Counted from the first letter of the stretch, positions 1-8,220 are shown. The stretch is DNA of 18,742 bases from JBOGFI01 sp050743365 (GCA_050743365.1 JBOGFI010000163.1:1-18742), one strand, 5' to 3'. Notes: generated by a model from the sequence alone, not told the origin. Made by a program: numbers and translations.

Positions 1-2
1 TC

Positions 3-308
3 CCCTGCGAGTACTCCACCGGGGCGAGCACCTCGCGGTATGGGATCACCAAAGCCGGCAACGCGCACGTCCGCAACATCCTCGTCGAAGCCGCGTGGGC
101 GTACCAGTATCCGGCTCGGGTCAGTCCCGAACTACACCGTCGCCACCAAGGCCTCGCTCCTGAGGTCGTGGCCCGCGCCTGGGCCGCCCAGATCCGGCTC
201 TGTGGCCGGTTCCGTCGCCTCGCGGCCCGCAAAGAACGCCGCACCGTCGTCGCTGTCGCGGTCGCCCGCGAACTCGCCGGGTTCGTGTGGGGCGAAATGA
301 CCGCCTGA
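3..308 (+). CDS. IS110/IS116-type transposase, C-terminal fragment (cut by window edge)
   Basis: An open frame runs from the window edge to a TGA at 306-308 and lacks its start. The translation contains Y-G-I-T-K-A-G-N-A-H-V-R-N-I-L-V-E-A-A-W followed by a basic tail. This matches the conserved C-terminal half (transposase_20 region) of IS110/IS116/IS902 transposases, where G-x-T-K-x-G-N-x-x-x-R-x-x-L-x-E-A-A-W is typical. These enzymes combine an N-terminal RuvC-like DEDD domain with a C-terminal serine-containing domain and move the element as a circular form. The N-terminal domain lies outside the window, so intactness cannot be judged. No terminal repeat is visible downstream, and many IS110 elements lack clear inverted repeats. 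The family is read with good confidence; the subgroup (IS110 or IS1111) is not. Confidence 0.8.
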   Translation, partial: PCEYSTGASTSRYGITKAGNAHVRNILVEAAWAYQYPARVSPELHRRHQGLAPEVVARAWAAQIRLCGRFRRLAARKERRTVVAVAVARELAGFVWGEMTA

Positions 309-1115
309 GGATGACCGCCGCGCGTGCTGCTCGCCGATCGGCTCGAGCAGTCACGCGCGCCCGCTCGCAGGACGCGTCGGCTACCGCCTCCGCAGGCACC
401 GATCCCCGAGTCGTTCTCCGCACCACCGTCTCGCGACGGTCACCGGCGTGCACAGTATGGGGCACCCACCTGCGCATGAACACACTGCGGTCCCAACCCG
501 CGCACGTGAGAGTGGCGGACAGCCGATCCACATGGTGCCGACGCGTCCTGCACCACCCGTCCCGCTCGCCGCCACCGCGCCACGGGGGGAACGCGTAGCA
601 GCCGCCACCCCGGCGTCAAGGTCGTTCGTCCTCGCTTCGCTGCGGGCGCTCCACCTTGACCCCAGGGCCCCGCCGCCTGCTCATCGATCAATCAGCGCGC
701 CCGGCCGCCGGGCGCGCGCGCTCCAAAATCACCACTGGACACAATCACACGACCACTTGACAAGCCGTTCCATGTGAGAACGACGGACACCCGGGACGAG
801 AATTGGGCGTTGGAGCAGCAAGATCACCGGGTCAGTCGTCGGGGCCGCCGACCCGGCCCATGGACGCCCAACGAAGCTCCTATGTTGTCAACCCTGTTTT
901 GGAGTTCGACGGCGGGTGGCGGACACGACAGGGATGGGCCGCTGACTGGTGTCTGCGAACCTGGCACGCCGCAGTGGTACGAACACCTGTCATACCCGAC
1001 GACGGCCCTCACCGACCGCCGGCGTGGGGCGTGCAAGTGTCGACTCGGGACGGAAGCCAGCACTACTGCGCGGGGTGTGCAGGCAGCCTGGTGCGCCTGG
1101 TGTTCGTGTGACTGA
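309..1115. other. gap of about 800 bp without a recognised gene
   Basis: Several overlapping open frames of 70-130 codons occur, but none has a recognisable family, a good ribosome binding site or consistent codon use. The right end of the IS110-type element should fall in the first part of this stretch but cannot be placed. The ATPase partner that normally precedes an FtsX-type permease would be expected just before 1116 and is absent. I see no tRNA, rRNA or repeat array here. Confidence 0.5.
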
Positions 1116-3548
1116 ATGTCGTTGATGGGTGCGGCCTGGATGTGCGCACGCTCCGTACTGGCGCGTCGTTGGGGGCAGGTGGTCGTCCTGGCTCTCGTCG
1201 TCGGGACCGCCGGCGCCATCGTTCTCACGGCGACCGCCGGTGCCCGCCGGACGGCGAGTTCCTTCGACCGCTTCGCGATGTCGACTCGCGCCTACGACGT
1301 GCTCGTCTTCTTCCGAGAGCTGGGACCGTCGACGGTCGCCGACGTCCGGGGGCTACCCGGCGTCGAGGCGGCCGCGGTGGTCGACGCCCCCGCGGTTCAG
1401 TTCGCGGACGGTGATTTCATTGCCGCCGGGGCGCCCACCGATGACGTCGTGTTCCGCGATGTCGCGCGCACGAGGATCGTGGCGGGACGTGACACCGCTC
1501 CCGGCGCACCAGAGGAAGTCGTCATCGGCGAGCCGTTGGCTGAACAGCAAGGGATCGAGGTCGGCGACTCGCTCGTGCTCGTGACCTTCACACCGGAGCA
1601 GATCCAAGCATTGGTCGGCGAGGTCGGCACGCCGATCCCCCAGCCCGAGGGGCCACGGATCCGCATGGACGTGGTCGGGATCAGCCGCTCACCGGTCGAC
1701 CTGAGCCAGCAGGGCGACGCGGGCGGCATCCTGCTGCTGTCGCACGCATTCACAGAGAAGTACGGCGATCGCATCGGCAGCTATATCGACGTGCTGCTCG
1801 TTCGGTTGACGGAGGGCTCCGCTGGTGTGCCGGATTTTGTCCGCCAGCTGCGTCGATCCGTCGGCGATGACGCCGGCACAGTGATCGACGAGGTCGAGCC
1901 GACCGCCGTGTCGACGAGCGGCGTCCGCGAGTCGATCGACGTGCTCGCGATCGGCCTCACGGTATTCGCGGGCATCGCCGCGATCTCCGCGCTCGTCGTC
2001 ATCGGATTGGTCGTCGCCCGTCTCGTCTCGCTCGGATCGGACGAGCGTGACACCTGGGAGGCACTCGGCCTCACCCGAGCCCAGCGGGCCGTCGCACTCG
2101 CGCTCTCGTCGCTTGCGGCGGCCGTCGTGGGTTCGGCGCTCGCGCTCATGGGCGCATGGCTGGCGTCCCCGCTCATGCCCTTGGGGCTCGCGCGTCAAGC
2201 AGAGCCTTCGCCCGGTTTCCAGTTCGACGTCCTCGTGCTCGTTGGCGGCAGTGCTGTCCTCGCCGCCGTCTTGTGCTCGATAGCGCTCCTGTTGGCCTGG
2301 CGCCACGCGCGCCCGGTAAGCACGCAGGCTTCGTTGCGTCCGTCGCCCCTCCGACGCGTGTTTGAGATTGCGAACATCAGGCCCACGCTCGGCATCGGGC
2401 TTCGCGCGGCGCTCGAGCCCCGCCGGGGCCGGGGCGCGGTCCCGGCACGTTCCACGCTCGTCGCGGCGACGGTCGCCGTGCTCGGTGTCGTGTCGGTGTT
2501 CGTCTTCGGCGCGAGCCTCGACCGGCTGGCGAGCACGCCCGCTCTGTTCGGAGTCGGATGGGATGTCGCGGTCGACGACAACCGCGCCGAGCGTCCCGAC
2601 CCCGATCGACCGTGCAGCGGCTTGCTCGGGACGCGCGTCGAGCACCAGCCCGGCGTCGACACGGTCGCCGGAATCTGCAACCTGATCGTGGAAGTCGAGG
2701 GGCACCCGATCAGCGCCTTCGGCTACATGTCGATGCGAGGCTCGATCGAGCCAACGGTCCTCAAGGGCCGAGCCCCCCGCGCCGCGGACGAGATCGCGCT
2801 CGGCAGCGCGACCTTCCACACCGTGGGGCGTCGGATCGGTGAGAAGGTGCGCGTCGAGGGGCCGGGCGGCACGGCGCCGTTCGACATCGTCGGTCGGGTC
2901 GTTCTTCCGTCCCTCGGCGACGCGCAAGCAGTCGCCGACGGTGCGGTTCTCACGGGCGCCGGCCTCGACCGCCTCGACGACCCGGTGGCAGAGCTCAGCC
3001 ACGGGTGGGTCGTCGCGACCATCGCCGACCATGCCGACCCGCGCGTGCTCGAAGGACGGCTGGCGCGGCTACCCGACGTCGGTGATCCGGAGACCATCGG
3101 TGTCGAGACTCCTCGGCTTCCCCTCGAGGTGCGACGTCTCCGACAGGTCAACGACCTGCCGTTCTTTCTCGCCGGCTTCCTCGCTCTGCTCGGCGCAGCC
3201 GCGATCGGCTACACGGTCGTGACCTCCATCTGGCGCCGGCAGGGCGAGCTCGCCGTGCTCAAGACCCTCGGCTTCACGCGGCGCCAGGTCGCGGCCGCGG
3301 TCGTGTGGCAGGCGACGACGATCGCGTGCGTCGGGATCGCGCTCGGCATCCCATTGGGCGTCGTCGTCGGTCGACGTACCTGGCGCGCGGTGTCCGACAA
3401 CACTGGTATCGCGTTCTCGCCCGAGGTGTCGCTCGTCCTCCTCCTCGGCGCGGCACTGGCCATGCTGGTGTTCGCGAACGTGGTGGCGAGCATTGCCGGA
3501 CGCACAGCCGCACGCGTGTCCCCGGCGACGATCCTCAGGACCGAATAG
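1116..3548 (+). CDS. FtsX-type ABC transporter permease (MacB/LolC-like), orphan
   Basis: This 810-residue membrane protein has the layout of a duplicated FtsX permease. TM1 is at about residues 20-42, followed by a large extracytoplasmic domain (about 45-270). TM segments then lie near 277-303, 322-350 and 370-395. The second half repeats the plan with a TM at 448-468, a second periplasmic-type domain, and three C-terminal TMs (about 693-715, 735-760, 775-795). The FtsX-domain signature after the penultimate block, A-V-L-K-T-L-G-F-T-R-R-Q-V, is clear, and a weaker copy (W-E-A-L-G-L-T-R-A-Q-R) sits near residue 315. Such permeases work with a LolD/MacB-type ATPase to extrude lipoproteins, peptides or drugs, or to control cell-wall hydrolases. 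No ATPase gene is adjacent on either side. The ATG at 1116 lacks an obvious Shine-Dalgarno sequence; the ATG at 1125 is an alternative. Confidence 0.85.
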   Translation: MSLMGAAWMCARSVLARRWGQVVVLALVVGTAGAIVLTATAGARRTASSFDRFAMSTRAYDVLVFFRELGPSTVADVRGLPGVEAAAVVDAPAVQFADGDFIAAGAPTDDVVFRDVARTRIVAGRDTAPGAPEEVVIGEPLAEQQGIEVGDSLVLVTFTPEQIQALVGEVGTPIPQPEGPRIRMDVVGISRSPVDLSQQGDAGGILLLSHAFTEKYGDRIGSYIDVLLVRLTEGSAGVPDFVRQLRRSVGDDAGTVIDEVEPTAVSTSGVRESIDVLAIGLTVFAGIAAISALVVIGLVVARLVSLGSDERDTWEALGLTRAQRAVALALSSLAAAVVGSALALMGAWLASPLMPLGLARQAEPSPGFQFDVLVLVGGSAVLAAVLCSIALLLAWRHARPVSTQASLRPSPLRRVFEIANIRPTLGIGLRAALEPRRGRGAVPARSTLVAATVAVLGVVSVFVFGASLDRLASTPALFGVGWDVAVDDNRAERPDPDRPCSGLLGTRVEHQPGVDTVAGICNLIVEVEGHPISAFGYMSMRGSIEPTVLKGRAPRAADEIALGSATFHTVGRRIGEKVRVEGPGGTAPFDIVGRVVLPSLGDAQAVADGAVLTGAGLDRLDDPVAELSHGWVVATIADHADPRVLEGRLARLPDVGDPETIGVETPRLPLEVRRLRQVNDLPFFLAGFLALLGAAAIGYTVVTSIWRRQGELAVLKTLGFTRRQVAAAVVWQATTIACVGIALGIPLGVVVGRRTWRAVSDNTGIAFSPEVSLVLLLGAALAMLVFANVVASIAGRTAARVSPATILRTE

Positions 3549-3742
3549 CTCAAGCCACGCGATCCTCGACCATTTCGCGAGACGGTCATTGGGGCTCGAC
3601 GCGTCCGAGCGGGGAGTTGTTGACACGGGCGCGGCGGTGGACGCATAGCGGGCATGATCGGCGCGGCTTGCGGAGCTAGCGCTGGAGTGAGCCCCACCCT
3701 GATCGTGGAGGCCTGCCGGTCCGACCGGGCCTTCCTTGCGCT

Positions 3743-3772
3743 CCCGTGTGGGTACTAGAAACCCACAACAGG
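3743..3772. repeat. dispersed repeat, copy A (diverged)
   Basis: The core CCCGTGTG, then GGTA, then CTAGAAACCCACAACAG matches copies at 8095-8136 and 16784-16825. Within it TGTGGGT and ACCCACA form a small perfect inverted repeat. The flank that reads TTCATGAT in the other two copies is degraded here. See the finding on the dispersed repeat. Confidence 0.55.
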
Positions 3773-3776
3773 CCTG

Positions 3777-3811
3777 CCGCTGACCACGGAACCGTTATGC
3801 CTGGTCAGCGG
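3777..3811. repeat. perfect inverted repeat (hairpin), 10-bp arms
   Basis: Arms CCGCTGACCA (3777-3786) and TGGTCAGCGG (3802-3811) are exactly complementary around a 15-nt loop. The hairpin starts 4 bp after repeat copy A. No T-run follows, so it is not a classic Rho-independent terminator. It could be part of a palindromic repeat unit or a recombination or protein-binding site. Confidence 0.6.
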
Positions 3812-4190
3812 GCTGACGGGGACCATCCAACGTCAGGGTTTGGCACTCCGCCGCTCCGCCGAGATCGGCTGCGTAGCGGTCCGTCCTCGGTCGTTCGTGA
3901 CCACGGCGTGACCGAGTCGCAACCCGCGACGACGGATTCATTATCGGCGACGTCGAGGGCGAACAGGGGGTCGACTGGCAGCAGGTGGAGCGGGTGCTGC
4001 ACACGGCGAGGTCGCGGGCACCAGGGGTCGACCCTGGGCGCCGTGCCCGGTAGCGCGGGGTCGCTGGCGAGTGTCGGGGGCGCCGCTGCGATGTCGGCGG
4101 GCCGGGATCCCGCCACCGCCCCTATCGGCAGATCCGGCACGCTTCAGGTTCCGCCCGAACTTGTCGAGAACACGGTCAGGGCCGTGGGCC

Positions 4191-4216
4191 CGAGCCCACC
4201 AGCTCGAGCCCACCAG
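4191..4216. repeat. 12-bp direct repeat upstream of the TadE-like gene
   Basis: CGAGCCCACCAG occurs at 4191-4202 and again at 4205-4216, separated by CT. It lies immediately before the ribosome binding site (AGGTGGAG, 4215-4222) of the TadE-like gene, and its last bases overlap that site. Slipped-strand duplication or a regulatory site are both possible. Confidence 0.5.
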
Positions 4217-4227
4217 GTGGAGACGAG

Positions 4228-4776
4228 ATGCCCATTTCAGGCGAGGGCGCAGCATCCGGTCGCCGGGCGGCGGCCCGGCGTGAGCACGGCGCGGCGGCGC
4301 TCGAGTTCGCCATCGTGGGCTCGGTCTTCTTCTTCCTCGTGTTCGCGATCGTCGACGGGGGCTTGGCGTTCAACGACTACCTGTCGGTCGGGTACGGCAG
4401 CAAGGACGCGGCCCGCCAGGCCGTCGTCGGCACCACCGGCAGCGACAGCAGCTGCACCCTCAACGGCGCCGGAGGCGCCGGTACGCCGACGAAGCAGCTG
4501 TTGTGCCTGACCAAGGACCGCGTCGGCCTGGGCCAGGCCGACACCCGGGTCAAGCTGGCGTTCGGGTCGCAGGGCTACGCCGAGGGCGCCGACCTGGCGG
4601 TGTGCGTGCAGTACCAGCTGCGGTCCCGCAGCGGCGTGCTCTCCACCGTGTTCGACGACCGGATGGTGACGTCCGAGGCGCAGATGCGCATCGAGGACCT
4701 CGCCAGCAGCGCCTTGCAGGCCACCGAGGAGACGCCGCTGCCGGGGGGTGACTGGTCGTGGTGCGAAGTCTCGTGA
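4228..4776 (+). CDS. TadE-like pseudopilin
   Basis: A 182-residue protein begins with a short basic leader (R-R-E-H-G, residues 17-21), followed by A-A-A-L-E-F-A-I-V and a single TM helix (about 22-46). If prepilin peptidase cuts after Gly21, Glu26 falls at mature position 5, the hallmark of type IV pilin-like and TadE/TadF proteins. The segment G-S-K-D-A-A-R-Q-A-V after the helix is also typical of TadE. The remaining ~120 residues would be extracytoplasmic and contain four cysteines at about positions 76, 92, 130 and 178. AGGTGGAG sits 5 bp before the ATG, supporting the start. The next gene overlaps its end, so the two are translationally coupled. TadE is a minor pseudopilin of tight-adherence (Flp) pili, but the motor and secretin-type genes (tadA/B/C) are not in the window. 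Confidence 0.85.
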   Translation: MPISGEGAASGRRAAARREHGAAALEFAIVGSVFFFLVFAIVDGGLAFNDYLSVGYGSKDAARQAVVGTTGSDSSCTLNGAGGAGTPTKQLLCLTKDRVGLGQADTRVKLAFGSQGYAEGADLAVCVQYQLRSRSGVLSTVFDDRMVTSEAQMRIEDLASSALQATEETPLPGGDWSWCEVS

Positions 4777-5969
4777 CCCGGCGGCTCCGCCCCGTCGTCG
4801 CACGGGCGGGTCGCGAGGACGGCGCGGTCGCCGTGCTGGTGGCGGTCATGTCGGTGTTGCTCTTCGCCTCCGCCGCGCTGGTCATCGACCTGGGCAACGG
4901 CCGGGCCCTGAGGCGCAAGGCCCAGACCGCCGTCGACGCGGCGGCGTTCGCGGGAGTCCGCTCGCTCGCCGATAACCCCGCCGGCGTGGCGGGCAGCTAC
5001 GTGACCGCGAACGGCTTCGGCTCGAGCACCGTGAACATCCCACCGGCGTCGGGAAGCCGCTCGGGTGACCCGACCTGTGTCGAGGTGATCGCCCACGAGG
5101 ACGTCGACACCCTGTTCGCAGGGGTCCTCGGGTTCGACTCCATCACTGTTCGCGCCCGGGCGGTGGCGTGCGCGAGCCAGGGCAGCGGTGGCGGCGTGGC
5201 CATCTTCGCCAACTCGCCCACCTGCCACAAGGCCATCGAGTGGTCGGGCAGCACCACCCACGTCACCGGCGGAGTGCATACCAACAACGACCTCCACGTC
5301 GGCGGCCAGACCAACGTCGTGCGGGGCCCGACCACGTACCTCACCAACATCCAGGCGCCCCCCGACAAGGTGGACTTCAACCCGGTGCCCGTGCAGCTGA
5401 CCAGTACCAAGCCCTACCCGGTCGATTTCGAGATCCCCGACTTCGCGCCCGGCGGCGCCAAGGCCGCCCTGGCGACCGCCCAGGGCCGCTACCACGATGC
5501 CGGCAACGCCAAGATCGACAAGGGCTGGCTCGAGAGCCGAGGCCTGTTCAACAACGGGACCGGGGTGCTCGCCCCCGGGCTGTACTACACGACGAACGAC
5601 ATCGACCTGAGCGCGAGCCAGGTCCACGGCACCGGCGTCACCTTCGTCGCCGGGGGCCCGATCTCCTTCAGCGGGTCCCAGCAGGAGCTCTCCCCCTGGG
5701 ACCCCGAAGGGCTCCTGGCCTTCTCGAACCACGAGAAGCCGGGGTCGAGCCACTGCAACGAGGCCGGCGTGCGGCTGAACGGCAGCAGCCATGAGTGGAC
5801 CGGCATCGTCTTCGCCCCCCGGTCGCTCATCGAGATGTCGGGCTCGAGCAACACGACGTTCCACGGCAGCCTCATCGCCAACACCGTGAAGCTCAACGGG
5901 TCCACCCTCAACATCACCTACAACGACGACTTCGGTGCCGGCGTACCCACCTACAAGCTCGTCGAGTAG
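4758..5969 (+). CDS. TadG-like protein with C-terminal repeat domain
   Basis: A 403-residue protein starts at GTG 4758 (GTG 4761 is also possible), 19 bp inside the TadE-like gene, behind a G-rich ribosome binding site (4742-4748). The N-terminus R-E-D-G-A-V-A-V-L-V-A-V then a TM helix (22-44) then V-I-D-L-G-N-G-R-A-L-R-R-K-A-Q-T-A-V-D-A is the standard TadE/G-like N-terminal domain of putative Flp pilus-assembly proteins. Residues ~145-403 are rich in Gly, Ser, Asn and Thr, with recurring S-G-S and N-G-S turns at about 163, 305, 341, 361 and 381. The last three are spaced exactly 20 residues, suggesting a beta-solenoid surface domain. The protein is probably membrane-anchored and extracytoplasmic. 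An adhesin or envelope role is inferred; no other Tad genes are nearby. Confidence 0.8.
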   Translation: MVRSLVTRRLRPVVARAGREDGAVAVLVAVMSVLLFASAALVIDLGNGRALRRKAQTAVDAAAFAGVRSLADNPAGVAGSYVTANGFGSSTVNIPPASGSRSGDPTCVEVIAHEDVDTLFAGVLGFDSITVRARAVACASQGSGGGVAIFANSPTCHKAIEWSGSTTHVTGGVHTNNDLHVGGQTNVVRGPTTYLTNIQAPPDKVDFNPVPVQLTSTKPYPVDFEIPDFAPGGAKAALATAQGRYHDAGNAKIDKGWLESRGLFNNGTGVLAPGLYYTTNDIDLSASQVHGTGVTFVAGGPISFSGSQQELSPWDPEGLLAFSNHEKPGSSHCNEAGVRLNGSSHEWTGIVFAPRSLIEMSGSSNTTFHGSLIANTVKLNGSTLNITYNDDFGAGVPTYKLVE

Positions 5970-6017
5970 TGCCCGAGCCATACCGGTGTGAATCTTCGGG
6001 TCGATGGTGAGCGTGTG

Positions 6018-6287
6018 GATGCCTCAAGATCGACAAGGCCTTCATCGACGGCATTACGACACGACGAAGCCGCCAGCCTCATACAAGCAATTCTGCGGGT
6101 CGCTCGCATGTTCCACCTCGTAACGATCGCCGAAGGTGTCGAGCAGCCCGAACAACTGAAGCGACTCCAAGAACTCGGATGCCACCAGATCGAAGGCTTC
6201 TGCTTCTCGCGACCGATACCCCGAAACGACGTCGCCAGCCGAGCTGTCCATGGCTCAGGCCTCTTGAGCCTCCCCGGATTCGCGTAG
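6018..6287 (+). pseudogene. EAL-domain (c-di-GMP phosphodiesterase) relic, frameshifted
   Basis: From 6023 one frame reads L-K-I-D-K-A-F-I-D-G-I-T, the conserved loop holding the catalytic lysine of EAL domains. After about 6056 the similarity jumps to another frame: D-E-A-A-S-L-I-Q-A-I-L-R-V-A-R, later T-I-A-E-G-V-E-Q-P-E-Q-L, then Q-I-E-G-F-C-F-S-R-P-I-P, and on to a TAG at 6285-6287. These are the last conserved blocks of an EAL domain (A-E-G-V-E and the Q-G-F/S-R-P end). The first two thirds of the domain, including the E-A-L motif itself, are missing, and a frameshift with loss of a few codons separates the two blocks. It is therefore a 5'-truncated, non-functional remnant. It is not a copy of the minus-strand EAL gene nearby, whose corresponding blocks differ. 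Confidence 0.75.
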
Positions 6288-6696
6288 TCCCCGCGCCTCG
6301 GGCGCTTGCTTCGTGGCGCCCGACGGGTGCGGATTGATCGTGGGTGGGGTGCTGCTGGTTGCTACGCCCCAGGCGGTTGCGCCCGCGCCGCGGTCACGGT
6401 GACCCCGGACGATCAGCTGTGGGTCGACGTCGGTGTCCATCGCAGGGCGGCAACGGCCCCGCCGGAGAGGCCGTCGCAGCCGACGCACGTGGCGCCGAAC
6501 GACGGATGGCGCCTCCGGATCGCTCCTCCAGGGGATGACCGCTCGCGCTCTTGGTGAATCGCGCACATCCCTGATCCAACCCACCGATCTCTCTTCTGGT
6601 GGCCTCTAGCGCGAGCCTCGGAGCCTGTGCGGGCCTCGACGAGCACGGCCGGCGCAGGTGCGCGTCCTTCCCGCAGCCTCGGCCAGGCGACCTGCT
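6288..6696. other. gap of about 410 bp between two EAL relics
   Basis: No convincing gene, RNA or repeat is seen. The open frames here are short or continue antisense from the EAL gene on the right. The stretch separates the plus-strand EAL relic from the 3' end of the minus-strand EAL gene, so the two converge on it. Confidence 0.4.
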
Positions 6697-8070
6697 CTAT
6701 GCGACGGGTCGCATTTGACGTCGTGTGCGGCTCGACCGACGCCGCGCCGCCTGTGCCTCGAGCGCCGCGGTCACCTCTACCGGCGGTGTGACTTGCCCCA
6801 TGTGGAAGCCCTGCACGTAGTCGCATTTGATCGACCGGAGGAAGTCGGCCTGGTCTTGGGTCTCGACCCACTCGGCGACGGTCTTCAGGCCGATGGTGTG
6901 CGCCATCCCGACGATGCTCTGGACGAGCCGCGCTGCGATCGGGTCGTCGGTGACGCGGGTGATGAAGGACCCGTCGATTTTGAGGAGGTCGACCGGTAGG
7001 GCGTGCACGTAGGCCAGCGACGAGTAGCCGGTTCCGAAGTCGTCGATCGCGAGGTGCACGCCGAGCGCTTGGAGCGCGGTCAGGCGCTCTCGGGTCTGTG
7101 CGATGTCGTCCATCGCGGCGGTCTCGGTGATCTCGAGACAGATGCGATCGGGCTCGACTCCTGTGCGCGCGAGGCAGTTGCTGATCCGCTCGACGAGACC
7201 GTGGTCGACGAGTTCGCGCGCCGACAGATTGATGAACGCAAGGAATGACGGGTCGCCCGCCAGCGGCTCCCACTACGCGACGCGTTCGCATACTTCGGTG
7301 AAGATCCAGTCACCGAGCTCGTGGATCAGCCCGGTCTCTTCGGCGGCGTCGATGAAGTGCGCGGCGCTGATTAGCCCCTGGCGGGGGTGATGCCAGCGCA
7401 GCAGTGCCTCGGCGCCGATGATTCGGGTGCGCCGTCCGCGGATGTCGACGATCGGCTGGTAGTGCACCTCGAGCTCGCCCGCCGCGAGTGCGTGCCGCAG
7501 CGCCTGCTCCGTACGCACGACCTGCAGCGTGCGGATCCGGCGGGTGGCCGGTTCGCGCACCAAGAGCGCGATGACCTCGCCGATGAGCAGGAAGAAGGCG
7601 CCCCGGGTCGTCCAGTCCGTCAGTCGTTGGGGGGAGAGAAGCGGTCCGGCGAGGAACGTGGAGGCAATCGCGGTTCCCGCAGCGCCCAGGGGCCCGAAGC
7701 GGATCGCAGCGAACACGATCGGGACGTAAAACCAGTGCGGCGGCACGACGTCCGCCCCGCCGACCGCCGTCGCGGCAAGCCAGCTCGCCACGATGAGAAC
7801 AACCAGTACCGTGAGCGCGCTCGTCGCCGACAGGCTGGCCGTGACGCCGGCGACGCGCCCGCTGGCGCGCTGCCCCCAGCCGAGCCCCGAGTGCAGCTGC
7901 GGGCGCGTCTCGACGACCGGTACCAGTCCCAATCGCGACGAGGGGCGCCACCGCAACGGCATACCAGCGGTTTCGACCACTCCCCGTGGGAGCTTGAGCG
8001 CCACCGTGCCCGGCAGTGGCTCCCTGAGCCACGTTCGGGCCTCCGACGCCCACGGTCTTGCCGTGGGCAA
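6697..8070 (-). pseudogene. membrane EAL-domain c-di-GMP phosphodiesterase with an in-frame amber stop
   Basis: One frame runs from about 8070 down to 6697 and codes for ~456 residues, interrupted once by TAG at 7273-7275. Residues ~84-172 are hydrophobic (V-P-P-H-W-F-Y-V-P-I-V-F and following), probably a multi-pass membrane sensor. From residue ~198 comes an EAL domain: Y-Q-P-I-V, then E221-A-L-L-R-W; after the stop F-I-N-L-S, C-L-E-I-T-E, I-D-D-F-G-T-G-Y-S, L-L-K-I-D, A-E-W-V-E and Q-G-F-H-M-G. Every recognised metal- and substrate-binding residue is present, so the domain would hydrolyse c-di-GMP to pGpG if made whole. The TAG falls between V-C-E-R-V-A and W-E-P-L, where Gln or Arg is common, consistent with a point mutation. 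The start is uncertain: TTG 8070 opens the frame and ATG 7962 is an alternative; neither has a good ribosome site. A recent pseudogene, readthrough or a base error are the options. Confidence 0.75.
8049..8067. repeat. perfect 7-bp inverted repeat near the EAL gene start
   Basis: CCCACGG (8049-8055) and CCGTGGG (8061-8067) are perfectly complementary around the loop TCTTG. The hairpin lies at the 5' end of the minus-strand EAL gene. It could be a translation-affecting leader structure if the downstream ATG at 7962 is the true start. No T-run follows on either strand. Confidence 0.45.
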
Positions 8071-8094
8071 CCGCTTTGGCTTGGGCCACTGGGG

Positions 8095-8136
8095 GCTTCT
8101 TCATGATCCCGTGTGTGCGCCAAAAACCCACAACAG
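8095..8136. repeat. dispersed repeat, copy B
   Basis: This 42-bp segment matches 16784-16825 at 37 of 42 positions. The differences are one base near the left end and a block of four in the middle (TGCG here, GTTA there). The left half TTCATGATCCCGTGTG and the right half CCAAAAACCCACAACAG are identical. It lies between the divergent EAL gene and the two-component operon. Read on the minus strand it ends in GGGATCATGAAG, a potential start for a short frame M-K-K-P-P. Confidence 0.7.
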
Positions 8137-8220
8137 GATGATGGAGCCCCGTCCGCCACCTCACGGCAGGTGCCCGGAGAACCGGGGGAGGCTCAGAAGC
8201 GGATACGGGCAGAGATGACA

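Larger units (their letters stand above)
3549..4227. other. gap of about 680 bp: repeat, hairpin, possible gene relics
   Basis: No convincing gene is present. The stretch holds one copy of a dispersed repeat (3743-3772), a perfect 10-bp hairpin (3777-3811) and a 12-bp direct repeat (4191-4216). An open stretch without a start codon, 3901-4053 on the plus strand, reads D-G-F-I-I-G-D-V-E-G-E-Q-G-V-D-W-Q-Q-V-E and onward to a TAG. It is protein-like in composition and may be the end of a decayed gene, but I do not recognise it. Longer open frames here look like codon-bias artefacts. Confidence 0.4.

Noticed and set aside
1689..3032. Long open frame (447 codons) antisense to the FtsX-type permease
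   Set aside because: It mirrors the permease gene in a GC-rich genome and its product is a charged, low-complexity sequence with no family features; a codon-bias artefact.
4575..5981. Long open frame (468 codons) antisense to the TadE/TadG-like genes
   Set aside because: It spans two real, well-supported genes on the other strand and its product has no recognisable domain.
6413..7291. Open frame of 292 codons overlapping the EAL gene on the same strand
   Set aside because: It is an Arg-rich shifted frame of the EAL domain; all conserved EAL blocks are in the other frame.
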